NCBI RefSeq assembly: GCF_036965165.1 | Contig: NZ_JBALOX010000112.1 | Coordinates: forward strand, 1-5,496 | Source: Ferdinandcohnia sp036965165 | GTDB taxonomy: Bacteria > Bacillota > Bacilli > Bacillales > Bacillaceae_L | DNA: 5,496 bases | Direction of reading: 5' to 3' | Shown: piece after piece, positions 4,556-5,496 of the stretch | Layout of the letters: each line of letters starts with the position of its first letter | Numbering within the stretch: the stretch's first letter is position 1 | The notes under the pieces: generated by a model | What the model saw: only the letters and a program-made list of their open reading frames with translations | Databases searched by the model: none | Told to the model about the DNA's origin: nothing | Translations under genes and position numbers: made by a program

Positions 4556-5496
4556 TTGAAAAAAGTGTTGATTGCAAACAGGGGAGAAATTGCATCAAGG
4601 ATCATTAAAACTTATCTCAAGATGGGGATTGAAACAGTTGCTATCTATTCTGATGCAGATCAAGAATTACCATTTGTGAAAAATGCAACTGTAGCCCATC
4701 GGATTGGCGAGCCGCCGGTTATGAAATCCTATCTACAAATGGACAAAATTATTGAAATTGCCGAGCGGGAACAGGTTGATGCAATCCATCCAGGATACGG
4801 ATTTTTATCAGAAAACGCAATCTTTGCTAAATCAGTGGCTAATAAAGGGATTGTTTTTATAGGACCAACACCACAGGTTATCACACTAATGGGGGATAAG
4901 GTGAAAGCAAGACAAACAATGATTGATGCGGGTGTACCAGTTGTGCCAGGGAGTGATAAAGGCATCCAAACAATCGAAGAGGCTTTAGATCTTGCAAAAA
5001 AGTTTGGTTATCCCGTCATGTTAAAGGCAAGTGGCGGTGGTGGCGGAATCGGGATGGTATGCTGCCATTCTGAAAATGACTTACAAAAGGCATTTCAAAC
5101 AACAAAAACTAGAGCCAAAACGTATTTTGGAAATGATGAAATGTTCATTGAAAAATTCATTCCAAATGCAAGACATATCGAGGTACAAATTTTTGGTGAC
5201 CATCACGGAAATATTGTCCACCTTTTTGAAAGGGATTGTTCCATTCAACGTCGCAATCAAAAGGTCATAGAGGAAACACCCTCTCCATTTCTTTCGAAAG
5301 AGACACGTGAAAAAATCTGTCATGCGGCCAAAAAGGCAGCAGAATATGTCGACTATACAAATGCCGGAACCATTGAATTTATTGTTGATGAACAGGAAAA
5401 TTTCTACTTTTTAGAGATGAATACAAGGCTTCAAGTTGAGCACGCCATTACAGAGATGATTACGAATCTTGATCTTGTAGAATGGCAGCTGCTAGT
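4556..5496 (+). CDS. Biotin carboxylase subunit (AccC/YngH type), 3' end outside the window
   Basis: About 313 residues of the usual ~450 are present and the frame runs off the window. Biotin carboxylase uses ATP and bicarbonate to carboxylate biotin on a carrier protein, for an acetyl-, propionyl- or methylcrotonyl-CoA carboxylase. Domains in order are the N-terminal KKVLIANRGEIA, HPGYGFLSEN, GDKVKAR, and the ATP-grasp lysine in MLKASGGGGGIGM. These are followed by EKFIPNARHIEVQ, FERDCSIQRRNQKVIEE, NAGTIEF (catalytic Glu) and FLEMNTRLQVEH (Glu, Asn, Arg of the active site). Numbered from an ATG at 4550, many residues coincide with E. coli AccC (Lys159, His209, Lys238, Glu276). I prefer TTG at 4556 because GAAAGGGG (4540-4547) is eight bases from it but only two from the ATG. 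Asn replaces the usual His in RRHQK. No accB lies upstream, and similarity to B. subtilis YngH suggests a second, catabolic copy. Confidence 0.93.
   Translation, partial: MKKVLIANRGEIASRIIKTYLKMGIETVAIYSDADQELPFVKNATVAHRIGEPPVMKSYLQMDKIIEIAEREQVDAIHPGYGFLSENAIFAKSVANKGIVFIGPTPQVITLMGDKVKARQTMIDAGVPVVPGSDKGIQTIEEALDLAKKFGYPVMLKASGGGGGIGMVCCHSENDLQKAFQTTKTRAKTYFGNDEMFIEKFIPNARHIEVQIFGDHHGNIVHLFERDCSIQRRNQKVIEETPSPFLSKETREKICHAAKKAAEYVDYTNAGTIEFIVDEQENFYFLEMNTRLQVEHAITEMITNLDLVEWQLL

Noticed and set aside
4729..5323. Open frames at 4729-4965 (minus), 5031-5270 (plus) and 5081-5323 (minus)
   Set aside because: All are other-frame readings of the biotin carboxylase gene, whose own frame encodes continuous conserved motifs.
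1..5496. A new defence, mobile or biosynthetic system
   Set aside because: Every substantial coding frame belongs to a known housekeeping, sporulation or acyl-CoA family, and no integrase, transposase, CRISPR repeat or toxin-antitoxin pair is visible. Only the non-coding palindrome after rpmF remains unexplained.

Overview
The window reads as chromosomal DNA of a low-GC Gram-positive, endospore-forming bacterium of the Bacillaceae. The gene order tmcAL(ylbM) / ylbN-rpmF / gerR(ylbO) / ylbP matches the ylb region of Bacillus subtilis as I know it. The Shine-Dalgarno sites are strong AGGAGG-type, two genes use TTG starts, and one promoter is a perfect sigma-A consensus. Relative to B. subtilis there is an extra crotonase-family gene between rpmF and gerR, and a biotin carboxylase gene follows ylbP.

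Layout. Bases 32-1273 (minus) encode a full-length TmcAL, the tRNA(Met) cytidine acetate ligase. A divergent intergenic region (1274-1438) carries a perfect TTGACA-N17-TATAAT promoter for ylbN-rpmF and an array of three alternating AGTAT/ATACT half-sites. The ylbN (DUF177/YceD) and rpmF (ribosomal protein L32) genes form a short operon. After rpmF come a hairpin enclosing its stop codon, a compact GC-richer imperfect palindrome of about 70-95 bases that may be a small intergenic repeat, and a strong intrinsic terminator. Next are a crotonase-fold enzyme (2380-3144) and the sporulation regulator GerR (RsfA family, 3227-3844). GerR converges with the GNAT acetyltransferase YlbP (3893-4366, minus) on a bidirectional terminator. 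The divergent region 4367-4555 holds promoter candidates for ylbP and for the next gene, plus a near-consensus CcpA cre site. The window ends inside a biotin carboxylase gene (4556 onward).

How the genes may work together. The first half is translation-related: tRNA modification, a rRNA/ribosome-associated DUF177 protein, and L32. The second half combines acyl-CoA chemistry (crotonase, biotin carboxylase) with a mother-cell sporulation regulator. The cre site suggests that the biotin carboxylase gene, ylbP, or both respond to carbon status.

I see no phage, CRISPR, toxin-antitoxin or defence genes, and I do not claim a new system. The points most worth a second look are the structured element downstream of rpmF, the crotonase lacking one of the two classical catalytic glutamates, the cre site, and a His-to-Asn change in the biotin carboxylase nucleotide-site motif.
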